DNA from: Myxococcales bacterium
Lineage (GTDB): Bacteria; Myxococcota; Polyangia; Nannocystales; Nannocystaceae
NCBI GenBank assembly: GCA_016793465.1
Contig: JAEUJW010000005.1
Location: 1-30,804 of the forward strand
Reading direction: 5' to 3'
DNA: 30,804 bases
Shown: positions 1 through 7,078 of the stretch, piece by piece
Position numbering within the stretch: position 1 is the first letter of the stretch
Layout of the letters: the number at the start of each line of letters is the position of its first letter
Translations under genes and position numbers: made by a program
The notes under the pieces: model-generated
What the model saw: the letters and a program-made list of their open reading frames with translations, nothing else
Databases searched by the model: none
Told to the model about the DNA's origin: nothing

Positions 1-57
1 AGCATGTCGACCTCCAGACCCCAACCAAATCGATCCAAAACCGAACCAGCTCAAGGG

Positions 58-99
58 CGAATTTGAGGGTGTCCCAAGAGACAGAAAATCTCAAATTCG
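58..99. repeat. inverted repeat, 10-bp perfect arms
   Basis: Arms CGAATTTGAG (58-67) and CTCAAATTCG (90-99) are perfect complements around a 22-base spacer. The surrounding 130 bases are clearly more AT-rich than the rest of the window. It could be a terminator-like hairpin or an operator of a gene left of the window; the sequence alone does not decide. Confidence 0.5.
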
Positions 100-124
100 A
101 GCAGCCACGGCCATTTTAGACCAC

Positions 125-151
125 ATAGCCGTCATTGTCGATAACGGCTAT
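125..151. repeat. inverted repeat, 8-bp perfect arms
   Basis: Arms ATAGCCGT (125-132) and ACGGCTAT (144-151) flank an 11-base spacer and lie just right of another inverted repeat. Two dyads within 100 bases in an AT-rich patch suggest a control or termination region. Confidence 0.4.
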
Positions 152-467
152 AGGGCCCTCAAAACGGCCCAATTCCTGCGAATACGGCACTTTGATCAGC
201 CGCGCCGGAAAAACGAACCAGATCGGAACCAAAGTTGAGCCGAGCAGGGAGATCGCGTCCCCGCGCAAGCCGGCGTCTGCTCAACCAGGCCCTGGTCTCC
301 TGTGGGGACCGACCGTCAGACATCGGTCCCCCGGCCAGTCGGCCGGTCGAGGTCCGCGAGGTCCCGCCAGACTCCACCAGTCCGAGGGAGCAACCGCGCG
401 TGGCCTGTCTTTCCAGACAGGTAAAAGGTCGACTGTCGGGGCTCATACCGGGAGAGGTTCGAGGCGG
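152..467. other. gene-free leader with a small hairpin
   Basis: Open frames exist on both strands but encode Arg/Pro/Ser-rich sequence without domain-like patterns, so I call no gene. A compact hairpin is present at 404-421: CCTGTCT, four-base loop, AGACAGG. A stretch at 435-495 resembles parts of a tRNA but does not fold as one. Nothing else recognisable was seen. Confidence 0.4.
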
Positions 468-1082
468 TCAGTTCGACTCTCGCGGCTTGCCGAGAACACG
501 GAGCCGCGGCGGAGATGACCGACCGGCCCTCCGCGGTGGGCGAGGCGGGCTGGGGTAGGTCGGCAGTCGACGCGCGCCAGAAGCGACGACGAAGTCGCCG
601 ACCGGCCGAGCACCGATCGTGTCGCGCCAGAACGGCAGCTCGCCCGGCGTGGTGCTGACGAACAAGATGTCCATTCCGCGCGAGAGCGTGCCGAAGATCG
701 CCTGGGCGAACATGCCTCGAAGGACAGGCTTCTCGGCGTCGGGGTTGAGGGCTTGAATTCGGTCGAGGACGAAGACCTCGGTCAATGCATCCGCGAACAC
801 CTGCTCGACGTGCTCACGCAAGAAGCCGCGACGGTCGAGCGCCTCGCGGCAGACTTTCACGAGGAACTCGCTGCCGAGGGCCATCGCGGCGAGCGCATGA
901 TCGACGGCGGGGTCATCGACGCGGACGAAGTACACCTCGGCGGTGGCACAGATCGTCTCGTCGTCGCGGACCAGCTCGGCGGAGTAGACGTCAAACGCCC
1001 GGCGTGTCCGCACCTCGGCACCGACGAGGGGACACTCGAGGCTGAGGCGCAGGCGGTAGCGGTCGAAATCGACGACGTGCAC
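468..1082 (-). CDS. hypothetical protein, possibly acyltransferase-like
   Basis: The 204-aa product is not firmly recognised. It starts at a GTG with an AGGA box 6 bases upstream. Residues 1-170 have the mixed alpha/beta composition of a soluble cytoplasmic protein, with no signal peptide or membrane segment. The stretch MDILFVSTTPGELPFWRD followed by IGARPVGDFVV resembles the last strands of GNAT-type or autoinducer-synthase-like acyltransferases, where a (Y/W)-rich helix is followed by G-(F/A)-x-P-(V/I)-G. That similarity is inference from pattern only. The last 30 residues are Pro/Arg-rich and look like read-through into non-coding sequence, so the true end may have been altered by a small mutation. 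Its neighbour upstream, transcribed the same way, is the frameshifted membrane protein gene; they are 158 bases apart and need not be an operon. Confidence 0.6.
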   Translation of the reverse strand: MHVVDFDRYRLRLSLECPLVGAEVRTRRAFDVYSAELVRDDETICATAEVYFVRVDDPAVDHALAAMALGSEFLVKVCREALDRRGFLREHVEQVFADALTEVFVLDRIQALNPDAEKPVLRGMFAQAIFGTLSRGMDILFVSTTPGELPFWRDTIGARPVGDFVVASGARRLPTYPSPPRPPRRAGRSSPPRLRVLGKPRESN

Positions 1083-1240
1083 GGGCGATCCTGAACACGG
1101 ATCACGAGCGGTCGCAAGGGTCGGCTGCTGGCGAGGCCAGGTCCGAGTAGTCGCCGAGTCGCCCTTCAGTCCGTGTCGAGTGGCGGCAAAGTGGGCCCAA
1201 AGTGAGGGCCGGACATGTGCATCTGGACACGGCCAGGGCG

Positions 1241-1964
1241 TCAGAAGGCGACCCGTAGGGACAAACCGCCGCCTCCGCGAAGGGTCAGCGCCCCAGGCGT
1301 GACCCGGGCTTGATCACGGAGGGATTGCTGATGGAGCCAGTCATAGTAGGCGGTACGCCTCCGCTTGCCCTTGCCCATCAGTGGGCCGCCGACCGCCACC
1401 GTGACGAGCCCGGAGACGAGCAGGGCGATGCCGGGCGCGGCGAGGAATTCGTCGCCGTCGAGGGCCAAGGTGGCGATGCCGAGGCCGCCGCTGATGACGA
1501 GCTGGGTGATCCCCAGCGCGACGAGGGCGGACCCTGCGTTGTGCATCGCCTTGCCCTTGGGGCTGGTGTAGTTCGCGCCGTAGCGCTGCTCGAGCGCCTG
1601 CACGCGCGTCCTTCGTGTCGAGCGTCGGCGGCGGCGGTGGTGGTGCCGCAGGCGGTGGTGGTGCAGCCGGCACAACCTCCCGAAGTTCGGTGACGTCCTT
1701 GAGCGCCAGCGAGACGACCTCGCCACCGGTCGCCACGATCGTGGCGGTCTTGTCGTCCGAGCCCGCGAGACGCCCGCGGACCGTTCGCCCGTCACGTAGC
1801 TTCACCTCGATCGTGGCGTCGTGCATGGCTCGCCAGGTGCTCGCCGGGATCTGGGGAGATGCGGTCGATTCGCGTTTTGGGGCCTTGGGTGGTCGGGGCT
1901 TCGCCTCGGCCAAGGGCGCCGAGAGCGAGAGAGCCAGCATAACGGTCACGGCGGTCGCGCGCAT
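1241..1964 (-). pseudogene. exported membrane protein broken by a +1 frameshift
   Basis: Two overlapping minus-strand frames together make one sensible protein. The first starts at ATG 1964 with a signal peptide (MRATAVTVMLALSLSAPLAEA), then a small domain (VEVKL-type: residues around VKLRDGRTVRGRLAG), then a Pro-rich linker. At about 1595-1615 the sense passes to the neighbouring frame, which continues with RVQALEQRYGANYTSPKGKA, two hydrophobic helices and a C-terminal strand ending in Phe. The total of 724 bases is one more than a multiple of three, so removing one base (for example a G of the AAGGACG stretch) restores a single frame of about 240 aa. The layout is the same as that of the intact protein encoded at 7079-7969, so the two are probably distant paralogues. 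It may be a genuine pseudogene or a sequencing error. Function unknown; predicted to sit in the inner membrane or periplasm. Confidence 0.7.
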
Positions 1965-2193
1965 GACCCGCTTATACAGGCGGACCACGCACTCGTTCAA
2001 TGTACAGGCACAGAACCACGTGCTGCGAACGGTGTTCGGATAGCCCGTCGGCGGCAACGACCTCGACTCGAGCCCGCGGCACGAGGACCGCCTCCTGTCG
2101 TGTTCGGCGTAAAAATCCCGTCAACAACCGTGATGCGGGCTCCGGGCGAACTGGGCTTGCATCCGTCGGCCCGGTGGGTGCAGGATCGCGCTC
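1965..2193. promoter_or_regulatory. divergent intergenic region
   Basis: This 229-base gap separates the starts of two divergently transcribed genes and must hold both promoters. AGGA 8 bases before the ATG at 2194 is a plausible ribosome binding site for the plus-strand lipoprotein. No convincing -35/-10 pair could be picked by eye. Confidence 0.4.
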
Positions 2194-2979
2194 ATGAAGA
2201 TCCTGAGCATTCTGGGAAGGTTAGGCGCCTGCCTACTCGGTGTGGCCGCTTGTGGCGGGGACGAGGCCGGCGACGGAGGCGAGTCGTCGACCTCGTCAGC
2301 GTCAACAACCACGTCGGCGGCCGCGGACACCGGCGAGTCATGCACACCAGGTTATGAAAGCTGCGAGTGTGTCGGTGGCGAGGTATGTCTCGCGGGGTTG
2401 TCGTGCGTCTCCAAGGTATGCGTTGACCTCGGCGAGCTGACCTCCGAAGGAGGCGACAGCGACGGTGAGTCGACAGGCAAGGATACCAGCGAGGAGCCGC
2501 CGCCGCCGACAGGCACTTGTTTCGCCTCAACCGAGTGCGCAGACACGGAGGTCTGCGTGGACGGGCAGTGCGGCGACACCGACCTGTACTACTTCGACGT
2601 GCGCGTGACGTGGTTCTCGCCGGAAGACTGCAGCGACGGCTGGGGCGCCGGTGAGGTCTACTTCGCGTTCTTCTCGGGGCTGGAGACCGAGCTGCAAGCC
2701 GTCTCGACGTCGTCGTACTGCCCGGCGGACTGGAGCGACTACGTACTGCCGAAGTACGACTCGCTGATGCCGTTCCAACTCGATTTTTGGGAGGACGACG
2801 AGTTCGAGGACGACTTCATGGCGACGCTCTGCTGGGACGCCAACGGCGTCACCAGCTCGGGGAACCCATGCAGCGTGGTGCCCAAGCACTGGTTGCACGA
2901 GGGTACGGTGTCCGGCACCATAGGCTCGAACCAGTACGACGTTACGGTGACGTTCACGCCGCTCCCCTGGGAATACTGA
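2194..2979 (+). CDS. Cys-rich lipoprotein of unknown function
   Basis: The 261-aa product begins with a lipoprotein signal peptide: MKILSILGRLGACLLGVAAC with lipobox V-A-A-C at residues 17-20, so it should be lipidated and anchored to a membrane facing the periplasm or the cell surface. A Ser/Thr/Glu/Asp-rich linker follows, holding two short Cys modules (CTPGYESCECVGGEVC near residue 50 and CFASTECADTEVCVDGQC near 108). Modules of the same C-x5-C-x5-C type occur in the large lipoprotein encoded at 21748-25644. The C-terminal half (from about residue 130) is acidic and aromatic, predicted beta-rich, with several Cys that could form disulfides outside the cytoplasm. No enzyme motif is seen. 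The start is supported by AGGA 8 bases upstream. Confidence 0.8.
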   Translation: MKILSILGRLGACLLGVAACGGDEAGDGGESSTSSASTTTSAAADTGESCTPGYESCECVGGEVCLAGLSCVSKVCVDLGELTSEGGDSDGESTGKDTSEEPPPPTGTCFASTECADTEVCVDGQCGDTDLYYFDVRVTWFSPEDCSDGWGAGEVYFAFFSGLETELQAVSTSSYCPADWSDYVLPKYDSLMPFQLDFWEDDEFEDDFMATLCWDANGVTSSGNPCSVVPKHWLHEGTVSGTIGSNQYDVTVTFTPLPWEY

Positions 2980-3339
2980 GCTCCGGCCGGCGGGATGGGA
3001 ATCCTGCAACCAGGGTCCACGCACCGCTGGGGGGGGCCGCCGCCGCTCGGGCGATGCCCGGCCGCGTGGCCGACCCGCAGCGGCGAGTGGCGCCGCATTT
3101 GCGACGGCAGGTCGGCAGCGGGCGGGCCAGCGGGCGACGCGGCGCCGACGGGGTCGTCGGTGGCGGCGGCGTGGCGGCCACAGGGCGGCGCCGGCCCAGG
3201 CCAAGCGGCGCGGCCGGGCGAGCGGCGCGGCAGCGGGCGGCGAGCGCCGACGCGGCGGGCGGCGGGCGGCGGCGGGGCGGCGGGGCGGCCAGCGGCGGCC
3301 GACCAGACGCGGCGAGTCGCCGCCCTGAACACGGGTTTC

Positions 3340-3408
3340 TCCGCGTCGCAGCCCCCGCGTCCTCCGCGTCGCAGCCCGCGTGTCTTCCGCGTCGCGACTT
3401 CACCGAGC
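3340..3408. repeat. 23-bp tandem repeat, three units
   Basis: TCCGCGTCGC recurs at 3340, 3363 and 3386, exactly 23 bases apart. Units 1 and 2 share most of their length and unit 3 is diverged after its first 10 bases. Confidence 0.6.
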
Positions 3409-3613
3409 CGGCGAACTCGAGTGCCCGCCGCCCCGCGCTCCGGGTCGCGACTCCGCCGTTTGTTCACGCGAGATCGGGCTCCGGCGCGGCAACTCGCCCG
3501 TTCGGGCGGTGGGCGGCGGGCGTGCCGTCAGCCGCACGACGAGCCGCACGACGGGCCGCATCGGCGGCCCCACCACGAAGCCCTACCAGCAGCCGCACCA
3601 CGGGCCGCGCCAG

Positions 3614-3661
3614 CGGCCCCACAACCGGCCCCACCGGCGGCCCCACAACGGGCCCCACACA
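3614..3661. repeat. 12-bp tandem repeat, four units
   Basis: CGGCCCCAC (GGGCCCCAC in the last unit) starts at 3614, 3626, 3638 and 3650, giving a 12-base period. More degenerate units (GGCCGCACGAC-like) extend to the left to about 3530. A 12-base period keeps frame, so a four-residue protein repeat is possible in principle, but no surrounding gene supports that. Confidence 0.6.
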
Positions 3662-3880
3662 AGGCGGCCGTCGGTGGGGCCGCACCGCCGCACTGGCAGC
3701 CGCCTACCGGCCGCCGCTCCGGCCAGCGAGCCGCCTATCGAGGATCACGCGAGCAGGTCGCGAGGTGCGCCTCGCTAGGGCCACAGGAGGCTGCATCCGC
3801 GTGTGGCCTCTGCCTGCCACATCGGCAGCCGCCAGCCGGTCCTGGCCCGCATGTGCTCGGGCGGAGGCGGGACTTCACCG

Positions 3881-5332
3881 TCACGACTGTCGGTCGAGCT
3901 GTTCACGGAGGAGCACGTGAATCACCTCGCTGCGTGGGTCGCGGGCTTCGTCGAGGCAGATCCGCCAACGCTGATGATCCAGGCGCCGCACCAGAGGGCT
4001 CGCCTTCATGATGGCGAGGGCTGCCCGCGCCGTCTTATCGCTCGGCATGTCGTCGAGGTCACCCGACTCGACGATCGGAGCGAAGACGTCTCGCCAAGTC
4101 CCCTCGATGCTCGCTTCCCCGGCCAGGTACTTTCGCACGAGACCGATGAGGTACGCGCGGGCTGTAGCGACCCCGTTCTCTCCGGCCGGCAGACGTTGAT
4201 GGAAGATCTTGAGGTGCTCGAGCACCAGCGCCTCGACGTCGATCTCTGGCGACTTGGCCTCGGACACACGAGGTCCCGACGACGCGCTTGTAGCTTGCAG
4301 TTGGTGCACCAACGCCGGACCAGCCGTCCCCTCGCCGAGCATTCGCACCGATCTGGCGGCGGGTCGTTCCGCGGGCGCCGGTGGCGACGTAAAGTGCCCC
4401 GGGGAACGGGGGTTTGTTGCCCGCGTGAGCGCGAGCCAGTCGCCGAACGCCTGCCTGCCGACGAGAGCCTCGAGGATGGGCGCCAGGTCGAAGACCTGGA
4501 TCAGCTCCAGCGGGCGCATCGCGATCGGCAAGTATTTGGCGTCCCCATACGCGAAGATCAGCGCGTACATCCTGTTCCCGATGTCGAGGAAGAGAAAGTC
4601 GCCCGTCGACGTCGAGAGGATGCCCTTGTACAGCCCCCGGTCGAGGAAGCGCCACGGGACGGCTAGATCACCGAATCGAGCCGTCACCGGCGGGCGTAGC
4701 TCCCGCAGGCTGTTGTCCTCGGCGACCTTGTCGCCGAGCGCGACGAGGTTGCGGTCAGCACCGCGAGCAAGAACGGCGAACGAGCCGTCGCGGTACCCGC
4801 AGTAGAGAGCGTGATCGTCCGGGGCGTGAGACGGATGACGGCCGACGTCGATCACGAGTTCGCCGGCGTTGCCGGCGCGTCGAAGGGTGTCGCCCGCGCT
4901 GTGCCAGTGGTACCAGCGGTGTGGCGCGCTGTCCTTGGGGACGGGTCCGCCGGAAGGTCCGCCCTCCCGGGCCAACTGCAAGGCTTGGCGCGCGAGCTCC
5001 GATGGCGGCCCCGAGCCGAGGTCGACCGCTCCGTAGCGGTACCACCCGTAAACGAGCCGATGCTCGTTGCCCTTGGTGTTGTTGAAGATCACGTAGACGT
5101 CCCCGTTCGGGCCGGGCGCTGTCCAGTGCCCCTGCGTGGTCTTGGACCACTCGAGCGTGCCGAGGGCGACACGGCGGCGATCGAGCTGGAGCGCCCGTAG
5201 CGACTCGTCCATCCGCGTCTGCGGGAGCACCTCGAGCACCTCGGTGAGCAAGCGGGCCTCCTCGAGGCGGGAGACGTCGGCCATCGGCTGACCCAGGAGC
5301 GCCGCATCTAAGTCCTGATCCCACGCCACCAT
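3881..5332 (-). CDS. hypothetical protein, 483 aa
   Basis: Not recognised. The frame is open from 5713, but the first 127 residues run through 45-bp repeats and Arg-rich sequence; I place the start at the ATG at 5332, where protein-like sequence begins (MVAWDQDLDAALLGQPMADV). No clear Shine-Dalgarno lies before it, so the start is uncertain. No signal peptide or long membrane helix is seen, suggesting a cytoplasmic protein. Residues 1-330 hold aromatic beta-like segments (GDVYVIFNNTKGNEHRLVYG; RWYHWHSAGDTLRR; STGDFLFLDIGNRMYALIFAYG), which may form one domain. A Pro/Ala linker follows (about 335-385), then a helical C-terminal domain (EIDVEALVLEHLKIFHQR to the end). The two-domain layout is seen directly; no function is proposed. 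Flanked on both sides by repeat-rich non-coding DNA, it stands alone. Confidence 0.7.
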   Translation of the reverse strand: MVAWDQDLDAALLGQPMADVSRLEEARLLTEVLEVLPQTRMDESLRALQLDRRRVALGTLEWSKTTQGHWTAPGPNGDVYVIFNNTKGNEHRLVYGWYRYGAVDLGSGPPSELARQALQLAREGGPSGGPVPKDSAPHRWYHWHSAGDTLRRAGNAGELVIDVGRHPSHAPDDHALYCGYRDGSFAVLARGADRNLVALGDKVAEDNSLRELRPPVTARFGDLAVPWRFLDRGLYKGILSTSTGDFLFLDIGNRMYALIFAYGDAKYLPIAMRPLELIQVFDLAPILEALVGRQAFGDWLALTRATNPRSPGHFTSPPAPAERPAARSVRMLGEGTAGPALVHQLQATSASSGPRVSEAKSPEIDVEALVLEHLKIFHQRLPAGENGVATARAYLIGLVRKYLAGEASIEGTWRDVFAPIVESGDLDDMPSDKTARAALAIMKASPLVRRLDHQRWRICLDEARDPRSEVIHVLLREQLDRQS

Positions 5333-5598
5333 GACAAGGTACGCGGGCCGGTCCGCGCAGGAAACCCTGCATGGTGGGCGGACGGTCCCCGTTGACGCTG
5401 CGCGGCGACGCACCACGGACATGGCGGTTTGACTTCCGCGCACGGAGAGCCGGTCACTACCGCGCGGCAGTGTGCGAGCCTGCCTCGGTGATCGGACTCT
5501 CCGCGCCGACGAGTGCCGCGCGGAAATCGGGAGCGGAGCCGCCGACGACCCCGCGCGGAGTCGTTCTTCGGCGCCAGCGCGGATGCTGAACGCGGGCC

Positions 5599-5712
5599 AC
5601 CTTGTCAAATTTTTCTTCGACGCGCGCATGCAGAGCACGGCCGACCTTGTCAAATTTTTCTTCCCGCGCGCACGCAGAGCGCCACCCACCTTGTCAAATT
5701 TTTCTTCGCGCA
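5599..5712. repeat. 45-bp direct repeats, three copies
   Basis: CTTGTCAAATTTTTCTTC starts at 5601, 5646 and 5690, so the period is 45 then 44 bases. The following GCGCGCA(T/C)GCAGAGC part is shared by the first two copies and partly by the third. The change of period breaks the reading frame, which argues against a coding repeat. On the minus strand each copy contains TTGACA, a perfect match to the -35 element of housekeeping promoters, though no good -10 follows at the expected spacing. Confidence 0.8.
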
Positions 5713-5828
5713 TGCGGTGCGGATCAGCGTGTCAGAGACCGCATGTCGCAACCGTGTCGAATCCGCATCCGATGCCGCTATCTCGCGGTCTATCCCGATA
5801 ATCCGAGTGCCGGGGACGCTTGTGCCAC

Positions 5829-6012
5829 GCGGAGAGCGTGGTCTACGGAGCCGCGTGGATGCTGGGGCCGCGGAGAGTGCGATCTCCGGAGCCGCCTGGA
5901 CGCTGGAGCCCGCGGTAAGGGCGATCTCCGGAGCGGAGAGTGCGATCTCCGGAGCCGCCTGGACGCTGGGCCCACGCGGAGAGTGCGATCTCCGGAGCCG
6001 CCTGGACACTGG
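5829..6012. repeat. 37-bp direct repeats
   Basis: A 37-base unit starting GCGGAGAGTGCGATCTCC and ending GCCTGGACGCTGG is found at 5870-5906, 5933-5969 (identical) and 5976-6012 (one mismatch). A diverged copy lies at 5829-5864 and a partial one at 5912-5930. Each unit contains the dyads GGAG...CTCC and CTCCGGAG, so it can fold. The copies are separated by 6-26 bases of unrelated sequence. Confidence 0.8.
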
Positions 6013-6080
6013 CTCGTGCACGCCGACCTCCGCCGCTGCCGCATCCACGGTCTCGTGCACGTCGACCTCCGCGGCTCCAG
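6011..6080 (-). repeat. inverted copies of the GGTCGGCGTGCACGAG family
   Basis: Read on the minus strand, this stretch holds two units: GGAGGTCGGCGTGCACGAGC at 6011-6030 and a variant with GTCGACGTGCACGAG at 6051-6070, the latter preceded by GCTGGAGCCGCGGAG. The same words occur on the plus strand at 6781-6955, about 0.8 kb away. Confidence 0.65.
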
Positions 6081-6285
6081 CGACCACGGAGGGGTGGCTT
6101 TCCGAGCGCGGAAAGGTCGCTTCCCGTGGCCGGCAGGCACGCCACCACGCGGCAGCGACCCGCCTTCCGTGCGTGGAAGTTCGCCTAACCTGGCCGGTAG
6201 GTGCATCCCCGCGCAGCAGTCATCCAGCTCTCCGTTGCGCGATCTGACATCGTCGCGCGCGGAAACCCAGGTGCCGATGAGCGGC

Positions 6286-6325
6286 GTGTGCCTTCCGTCG
6301 CGCTGTACGCCGGCGGAAGGCACAC
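6286..6325. repeat. hairpin with 12-bp perfect arms
   Basis: GTGTGCCTTCCG (6286-6297) is perfectly complementary to CGGAAGGCACAC (6314-6325) across a 16-base loop. Smaller relatives with the same CTTCC/GGAAG core lie at about 6099-6116 and 6165-6180. It could act as a structured RNA, a terminator or the end of a small mobile repeat. Confidence 0.6.
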
Positions 6326-6368
6326 CTTCCGTCGCGCGCGGATGAACCTTCCGAGCCGGAAACTGCCG
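6312..6368. repeat. 56-bp direct repeat, copy 1
   Basis: The sequence from GGCGGAAG through GCGCGGATGAACCTTCCGAG to the CTGCCG near 6368 is repeated with about eight differences at 6651-6706. It overlaps the right arm of the 12-bp hairpin. Confidence 0.6.
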
Positions 6369-6650
6369 TCTCCTCGCCAGAATTTCGACTTTCCGCCGGC
6401 CGCATCGCGCGGGCCGACAACCGGCGGCCCCGGATGCGACACGGACGCATCCACGCGCTCCGGTCGGCGGCGCCGTCGGGGCCGGGGCCGACGCCGACGC
6501 GTCGGCGGCCGGCGCCGACCCGGCCGACTTGCTCGCCTCGCCGCGGTAGTCGTACTTGCCGCCGCCGAACGGCTCGTAGTACGGCCGCGTGGCCAGCTAC
6601 CCGCCGACCAAGGGCCGCGACGGCCAACGGCGCGGCTCTGAGCCTTCCTG

Positions 6651-6706
6651 CGGCGGAAGTTCACCTTCCGTAGCGCGTGGATGAACCCTCCGAGTCGGAA
6701 CCTGCG
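6651..6706. repeat. 56-bp direct repeat, copy 2
   Basis: This copy reads GGCGGAAG, then GCGTGGATGAACCCTCCGAG and CTGCGG, aligned along its whole length with the copy at 6312-6368, 339 bases away. Confidence 0.6.
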
Positions 6707-6717
6707 GTGAGGGGTTG

Positions 6718-6765
6718 CCGACCGACCCGACCGACCCGACCGACCAGACCGACCCGACCGACTGA
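6718..6765. repeat. 9-bp microsatellite, about five units
   Basis: GACCCGACC is repeated in tandem with one variant unit (GACCAGACC). The 9-base period is obvious by eye. Confidence 0.75.
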
Positions 6766-6780
6766 CGCTGGGTCGGCGGG

Positions 6781-6955
6781 GGTCGGCGTGTACGAGCGGC
6801 GGTGTGGACTGGAGCGACGGAGGTCGGCGTGCACGAGCCTCGTGGACGCGTGCGGAAGTGGTGCTGGGTCGGCGTGCACGCGAACCCCCGTGGACGCTGG
6901 ACCCCGTGGACGCTGGAGCCGCGGAGGTCGGCGTGCATGAGCCTCGTGGACGCGC
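6781..6955 (+). repeat. GGTCGGCGTGCACGAG repeat cluster
   Basis: GGTCGGCGTG starts at 6781, 6822, 6867 and 6926; three copies continue with CACGAG or close variants and then CTCGTGGACGC. The copies are interleaved with TGGACGCTGGAGCCG words that also end the 37-bp repeats at 5870-6012, so the two clusters appear to be built from shared modules. Confidence 0.7.
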
Positions 6956-7078
6956 GGCAGCGGCGGCGAGGCCCGATCAGAAAGCATGCCGCCGCTGCGG
7001 CACCGCTGCGGCACGCCGTTGGCCCACGCGCTGCGACGGCACCGAGGGAGCTGTTGGTCGGCGACGTCTGCGCGCTCG

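Larger units (their letters stand above)
2980..3880. other. gene-free, extremely GC-rich stretch with short tandem repeats
   Basis: About 900 bases hold open frames in nearly every phase, as expected from GC-rich sequence poor in stops, but their translations are low-complexity Arg/Ala/Pro/Gly and none looks like a protein. Two ordered tandem repeats lie in it (3340-3408 and 3614-3661). The plus-strand lipoprotein gene and the minus-strand 483-aa gene converge on it, so it may serve as a long terminator or be decayed coding DNA. Confidence 0.5.
5333..7078. other. 1.7 kb gene-free region built of several repeat families
   Basis: No convincing gene lies here; the translations are low-complexity and out of phase with the repeats. 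It contains 45-bp direct repeats (5599-5712), 37-bp direct repeats (5829-6012), a GGTCGGCGTGCACGAG family in both orientations (6011-6080 and 6781-6955), CTTCCG...CGGAAG hairpins (6100-6330 and 6646-6706) and a 9-bp microsatellite (6718-6765). Around 6500-6597 on the minus strand one frame reads RPYYEPFGGGKYDYRGEAS, with a stop just before it, which may be the remnant of a lost gene. Confidence 0.6.

Noticed and set aside
420..495. Possible tRNA (GGGCTCATA-like anticodon part, then GTTCGACTC-like T-loop)
   Set aside because: The anticodon stem does not pair (TCGGG against CCGGG), the T-stem has a mismatch, and no partner for the putative acceptor strand GGCTTGC is found upstream. At most a degenerate remnant.
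135..558. Overlapping open frames on both strands in the leader region
   Set aside because: Translations are Arg/Ser/Pro-rich, lack domain patterns, and overlap one another in several phases, as expected of GC-rich non-coding DNA.
2739..3467. Minus-strand open frames over the 2980-3880 desert
   Set aside because: They run antisense through the end of the lipoprotein gene into low-complexity sequence with no protein-like segments.
5333..5713. N-terminal extension of the 483-aa protein through the 45-bp repeats
   Set aside because: The extension is Arg-rich, contains repeats whose spacing breaks frame, and has no homologous look; protein-like sequence begins at the ATG at 5332.
5829..6955. 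CRISPR array
   Set aside because: Repeat spacing is irregular (7-63 bases), units differ in length and orientation, and no cas gene is nearby.
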